From Flavobacteriaceae bacterium (lineage in GTDB: Bacteria; Bacteroidota; Bacteroidia; Flavobacteriales; Flavobacteriaceae), in assembly GCA_002693605.1 (NCBI GenBank), contig NZQO01000106.1, positions 1 through 15,446 on the forward strand: a stretch of 15,446 nucleotides of DNA, in the 5' to 3' direction. Numbering within the stretch: position 1 is the stretch's first letter; each line of letters opens with the position of its first letter. Below are positions 13,481 through 15,446 of the stretch, one piece after another. The position numbers were made by a program, and so were the translations under genes. The notes under the pieces are model-generated. The model was not told where the DNA came from. It was given only the letters and a program-made list of their open reading frames with translations, and made no database searches.

Positions 13481-15279
13481 TGGAACTGGAGAAATTTCAT
13501 ACCGAGTTCTTGGAACGGGTTCGTGGCATCGTGGATGAGCGTCTGCGTGATCCGGAGAGTGAATTTCCTTCCGAGGAACTGGTTTTCGCCGAGACTGTCA
13601 TGGATGACATCGGCGAAGCAGGCATAACGGAACAGCCGGAAGTGGCACATTGGTCTGGCAAGGTCGGGAATGCAAATCTCCGTCTGTCGGGTTACAGCAT
13701 CTCTGACGACCAGACGCGGATCGATCTCTTCGTCAGTCACTTCCTAGGCAGTCCGGAAGTCTCCGAGATCTCCGACTCGGACATCAAGCTGGTTGCCAAA
13801 CTGGCGGTCAACTTCGCGCTAACCTGCGCACGGGGAAAGCTACTTCAGAAACTGGATCCATCCAGCGAGATCATCGGTCTTGTCGAGATTCTGGAGAAGG
13901 AATGGGCCGAGCTGGACCAGTTCCGGATCTTCGTCCTGACCGATGGCCGTACGAAATCCAAGCGTCTGAAACCGCAGGACGTCGAAGGTCGACTGTTGCA
14001 GGTCGAGGTGATGGATATAGAGCGCCTCTTCCGCCATTCCTCGGGCAAGGTCCGAGATGAAATCGTCGTGAACTTCGAGCAAGTACTCAAGGCGCCTCTC
14101 CCGTGTGTTCACGTGCCCGATGCAGAGCTCGACTACGACTATGCTTTGGCAGCTATTCCCGGAGAGGTCATTCGGGCTCTCTACGAGCGGTACAATACGC
14201 TTCTTTTAGAGGCGAACGTGCGTTCGTTTCTTGGTGCGCGAGGCAAGGTGAACAAGGGCATCGCCACGACATTGGCTGGAGAGCCGGGGCACTTCATGGC
14301 CTTCAACAATGGTTTGGTCGTTGTTTGCGATGAAGCGGAACTGATCCAGCGGGCAGATGGTACGACTGGAATTGCTCGCATCAGTGGGCTTCAGATAGTG
14401 AATGGGGGGCAGACGACCTCTTCGATCTACTTCGCGACTAGAGACAACAAGGACATCGACCTGTCCAAGGTCCGTGTTCCCGCCAAGATCATCATCCTCA
14501 AGAATGATGACGAGAACGGTCGAGAGCACCTGATCTCGAACATCTCGCGCTATGCAAACAGCCAGAACGCCGTGAAAAACTCGGACCTCTCAGCCAATCG
14601 CTCGATCCACGTTCAGCTCGAGAAGTTGGCAAACGATACTTGGTGTCCGGATGGGACGGGCCGCTGGTTCTACGAGCGGGCGGCTGGCAGCTATCAGGTC
14701 GAGCTATTGCGTCGCGGGAGAACCCCGGCGCAGAAGCGTGCCTTCCAAGAGGAAATACCGACGCGACGCAGACTGACGAAGAATGACGTGGCCAAGTATC
14801 ATGAGGCATGGCGTGGGAAGCCGTCTCAAGTTGCCCTAGGAGGTGAAAAGAATTTTGCCGCCTTCATGTCAGCCTTGGACGAGGATTCGGGTATCGTTCC
14901 CGAACCGCTGAACGACAGGTGGTACAAGGAGCTGATCGCGAAGGTACTGCTCTTCAAGGCTATCGAGCAGATGATCAAGAGAAAGGAGGCCAAGAGCATC
15001 TTCCACCAAGGCTATGTGAATGTGACCGCCTACACGGTGGCACTCGTTGCCCAGCAGTTGGGGCAACGCCTCGACCTGGAACAGATCTGGAACCGGCAGG
15101 GGGTCTCCTCCCAATTGCTTGAAGTCTGCTGGAACTGTGCTGTCGAAGTAAACTCAGCTTTCGAGAAACTGGGCGGTGGCCGACAGTTCTCCGAGACGGC
15201 AAAGCGTCCTGAATTTTGGGCCAAGGTGAAGTCCCTGCAGGTGAAAGTGCCGGACAAGAGCTTTCCTGAGCTGATGTGA
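13480..15279 (+). CDS. AIPR-family (abortive infection phage resistance) protein
   Basis: The 599-residue protein carries the AIPR domain. The central block runs from about residue 233 (LYERYNTLLLEANVRSFL) through GARGKVNKGIATTL, GHFMAFNNGLVVV and GLQIVNGGQTTSSIY (NGGQTTSS at 308-315) to the asparagine-rich NISRYANSQNAVKNSDLSAN. The N-terminal 200 residues include GYSISDDQTRIDLFVSHFLG and FRIFVLTDGRTK, strands usual in the AIPR N-terminal domain. AIPR was named for a phage abortive-infection protein; its biochemical activity is not known to me. The start is GTG at 13480, in a TAGTG overlap with the nuclease stop, with TTGGAG 10-15 bases before. Last gene of the operon; 33 bases then separate it from the stop of a convergent methyltransferase gene. 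Confidence 0.9.
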   Translation: MELEKFHTEFLERVRGIVDERLRDPESEFPSEELVFAETVMDDIGEAGITEQPEVAHWSGKVGNANLRLSGYSISDDQTRIDLFVSHFLGSPEVSEISDSDIKLVAKLAVNFALTCARGKLLQKLDPSSEIIGLVEILEKEWAELDQFRIFVLTDGRTKSKRLKPQDVEGRLLQVEVMDIERLFRHSSGKVRDEIVVNFEQVLKAPLPCVHVPDAELDYDYALAAIPGEVIRALYERYNTLLLEANVRSFLGARGKVNKGIATTLAGEPGHFMAFNNGLVVVCDEAELIQRADGTTGIARISGLQIVNGGQTTSSIYFATRDNKDIDLSKVRVPAKIIILKNDDENGREHLISNISRYANSQNAVKNSDLSANRSIHVQLEKLANDTWCPDGTGRWFYERAAGSYQVELLRRGRTPAQKRAFQEEIPTRRRLTKNDVAKYHEAWRGKPSQVALGGEKNFAAFMSALDEDSGIVPEPLNDRWYKELIAKVLLFKAIEQMIKRKEAKSIFHQGYVNVTAYTVALVAQQLGQRLDLEQIWNRQGVSSQLLEVCWNCAVEVNSAFEKLGGGRQFSETAKRPEFWAKVKSLQVKVPDKSFPELM

Positions 15280-15312
15280 GCAAGATGACATGGCGGGCGC
15301 GTTCTCGCCGCG

Positions 15313-15446
15313 TCACCGACTGACGATATCCCTGACTACCCTTGCGATCTGAAGTGCTAGGAACGGCGGTACTGCATTGCCAACCTGATGGAACTGGTCG
15401 CCGCGGCTACCCATAAATAGATAATTGTCCGGGAAACTTTGCAGCC
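15313..15446 (-). CDS. C-terminus of a C5-cytosine DNA methyltransferase (partial)
   Basis: The last 43 codons of a minus-strand gene are visible. They read LQSFPDNYLFMGSRGDQFHQ followed by VGNAVPPFLALQIARVVRDI and end at a TGA (complement of 15313-15315). LQxFPDxY is motif IX and QVGNAVPP is motif X of C5-cytosine methyltransferases, which shape the AdoMet pocket and end the fold, so the family call is firm even from so little. The catalytic Cys and target-recognition domain lie outside the window. It is convergent with the AIPR gene, so it is transcribed separately from the operon. As the modification partner it should protect host DNA from the nuclease. Confidence 0.9.
   Translation of the reverse strand, partial: LQSFPDNYLFMGSRGDQFHQVGNAVPPFLALQIARVVRDIVSR

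Noticed and set aside
1..15446. CRISPR array or insertion sequence
   Set aside because: No regularly spaced repeats and no transposase motif or terminal inverted repeats with target duplications were seen.

Overview
The window looks like chromosomal or plasmid accessory DNA of an alphaproteobacterium, most likely a Rhodobacterales/roseobacter-type organism. This rests on GC-rich protein-coding DNA, a GFA-family enzyme, a YHYH-domain secreted protein, remnants of a Lon-like AAA ATPase of a type I associate with alphaproteobacteria, and dispersed intergenic motifs of the form AAGCGGACATTC. The lineage is inferred from memory of protein families, not from a search.

Left part (1-5376), a loose, partly decayed accessory region. 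It holds: the 3' end of an unrecognised gene (2-307, +); a short catalytic-domain-only tyrosine recombinase (492-1124, -) with a strong ribosome binding site; a small multi-pass membrane protein (1568-2098, +); a secreted YHYH-domain protein (2407-3195, -); a GFA/CENP-V zinc protein (3752-4162, -); a truncated unknown reading frame (4485-4742, -); and a clear pseudogene of a Lon-like AAA ATPase (about 4750-5376, +) with a deletion in the P-loop, a 1-base frameshift at Walker B and an in-frame stop. The spaces between these genes are long and contain hairpins and repeat-like sequence, as expected of an insertion hot spot.

Right part (5377-15446), a compact five-gene operon on the + strand, facing a sixth gene. 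Gene 1 is an 824-residue fusion of an ankyrin-repeat module, an acidic linker and an RpoD-like sigma-70 core (regions 1.2, 2, 3 and 4). It is followed with a 1-base stop/start overlap by a MORC-type GHKL ATPase, then a Z1-domain ATPase, a DUF4420-type PD-(D/E)XK nuclease and an AIPR-family protein, with junctions that overlap or are 14 bases apart. Convergent to them, at the right edge, is the C-terminus of a C5-cytosine DNA methyltransferase.

MORC + Z1 + PD-(D/E)XK + AIPR + C5 methylase is the gene set that Iyer, Abhiman and Aravind predicted to be a restriction-modification-like system (recalled, not looked up). The part I do not know from the literature is the ankyrin-sigma70 protein as first, translationally coupled gene. 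Its -35-reading helix is intact, while residues that read the -10 element differ from housekeeping sigma. The simplest model is a defence island with its own promoter-specificity factor: the ankyrin module senses or tethers something, the sigma core turns on the effector operon, and the methylase, transcribed from its own promoter, protects host DNA. The leader of the operon has a nine-G tract and three copies of TAATATG, one of which contains the start codon, so expression may be switched or autoregulated.
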